DNA of 64,000 nucleotides from Aphrocallistes beatrix (Eukaryota; Porifera; Hexactinellida; Sceptrulophora; Aphrocallistidae): NCBI GenBank assembly GCA_963281255.1, contig OY725492.1, positions 4,207,104 to 4,271,103 of the forward strand, read 5' to 3'. Shown piece by piece: positions 63,557 to 64,000 of this stretch (position 1 is its first letter; each line of letters starts with the position of its first letter). The notes under the pieces were generated by a model. It saw only the letters and a program-made list of their open reading frames with translations, ran no database searches and was not told where the DNA came from. The position numbers and the translations under genes were made by a program.

Positions 63557-63792
63557 TTAGAATCTTACGACATTCTTAGTAAAAGCTTGTCTCGTCCATT
63601 GCTCTTCAATTCCAATTAGGAATTCTTCTCTCACCACCTTACCTCTCAGGAAGTTGTAGGGAGTATGTCCGTCTGTTAGTGTGAGAGTTCTGGCTGGGTT
63701 GGAGTAAGGAGAGTCTTCATCCATTCTCAGGTACACTCCTTCAATAGGACCAGGGTAGTACTGAGACTGCTGAGCTTTCAGGAGATTCAATA
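63557..63792 (-). other. RNA-ligase-like terminal exon, copy 1
   Basis: An acceptor (ATGGTTAG) is followed by VLNLLKAQQSQYYPGPIEGV, YLRMDEDSPYSNPARTL, RGKVVREEFLIGIEEQW and KNVVRF stop. The EGVYLR and RGKVVR motifs correspond to motifs IV and V of the RNA ligase/nucleotidyltransferase fold. The rest of a ligase gene, with the motif I lysine, would lie beyond 64000. This is the copy most likely to be attached to an intact gene. Confidence 0.62.
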
Positions 63793-64000
63793 CCTAACCA
63801 TTAGTAGATCCTCAGTAGGCTGAAACGAATATACCGAATAATCGGATATTCGTTAGAAATGATCCTAACGAATATCCGTTTGCGTAAAATTGGAAATTTT
63901 ACAATTAATTGTTACATTGTTGGATTCTTCAGTTAAAAAAATATTTTTCACTTATTGTGAAGATGGATTCTACTTTAGGTATAATGTTAATCATATATTT
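63793..64000. other. Window end, partial repeat flank
   Basis: Matches the sequence above copy 2 of the ligase-like exon (about 55515-55620: CCTCAGTAGGCTGAAACGAA, GATCCTAACGAATAT). Nothing coding is visible; the presumed intron of the ligase-like gene. Confidence 0.5.

Overview
This is nuclear DNA from an animal, AT-rich, with spliced genes (mostly GT-AG introns of about 50 to 500 bases), metazoan gene families, a Pol III tRNA gene and many short non-autonomous DNA transposons. Genes such as ARMC5, SYCE2, UQCC2, AASDHPPT, GTPBP3 and an ARHGAP11-type RhoGAP fix it as metazoan. The cAMP-receptor-like GPCR, compact genes and cysteine-rich TIL-domain proteins suggest an early-branching or marine invertebrate such as a sponge, but the phylum cannot be settled from the sequence.

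Layout. 1-4.3 kb: the 5' part of an RRP5/PDCD11 rRNA-processing gene (runs off the left edge) and an AASDHPPT phosphopantetheinyl transferase. 4.3-9.4 kb: a gene-poor AT-rich stretch with MITEs. 9.4-10.3 kb: a CAMK-type kinase. 12.2-16.2 kb: an unrecognised Ser/Thr-Pro-rich protein in four exons. 16.8-18.2 kb: the mitochondrial tRNA-modification GTPase GTPBP3. 19.8-25 kb: an eleven-exon ARHGAP11-like RhoGAP with a tRNA-Glu(CTC) in one intron. 25.4-30 kb: a secreted ML/NPC2-like lipid-binding protein, UQCC2, a cAMP-like GPCR and an SLC46-like transporter. 31.3-34.2 kb: an uncharacterised, possibly beta-propeller protein and a SYCE2 homologue. 34.8-46.3 kb: ARMC5, whose 7.5 kb intron 2 holds three TIL-domain secreted-protein genes on the opposite strand. 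46.6-47.8 kb: RCL1.

48-64 kb is the most unusual part. A tandem array of three copies, all on the minus strand, encodes a two-exon protein that joins an AIG1-like P-loop GTPase to a MACPF (perforin-like) domain and ends in a CaaX prenylation box (CTIL, CTIL, CNIL). The first two copies (62.1-59.1 kb and 54.8-52.1 kb) are intact; the third (50.4-48.1 kb) is a pseudogene. Each is preceded by a nearly identical exon that looks like the last exon of an RNA ligase (nucleotidyltransferase motifs IV and V). Comparing copies gives paralogous empty sites that define several transposons precisely. A GTP-controlled, prenyl-anchored pore former is a plausible cell-autonomous defence or membrane-attack system; that function is inference.

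Almost every gene lies on the minus strand. The three TIL genes are the only plus-strand genes, which fits their insertion as a nested cluster.
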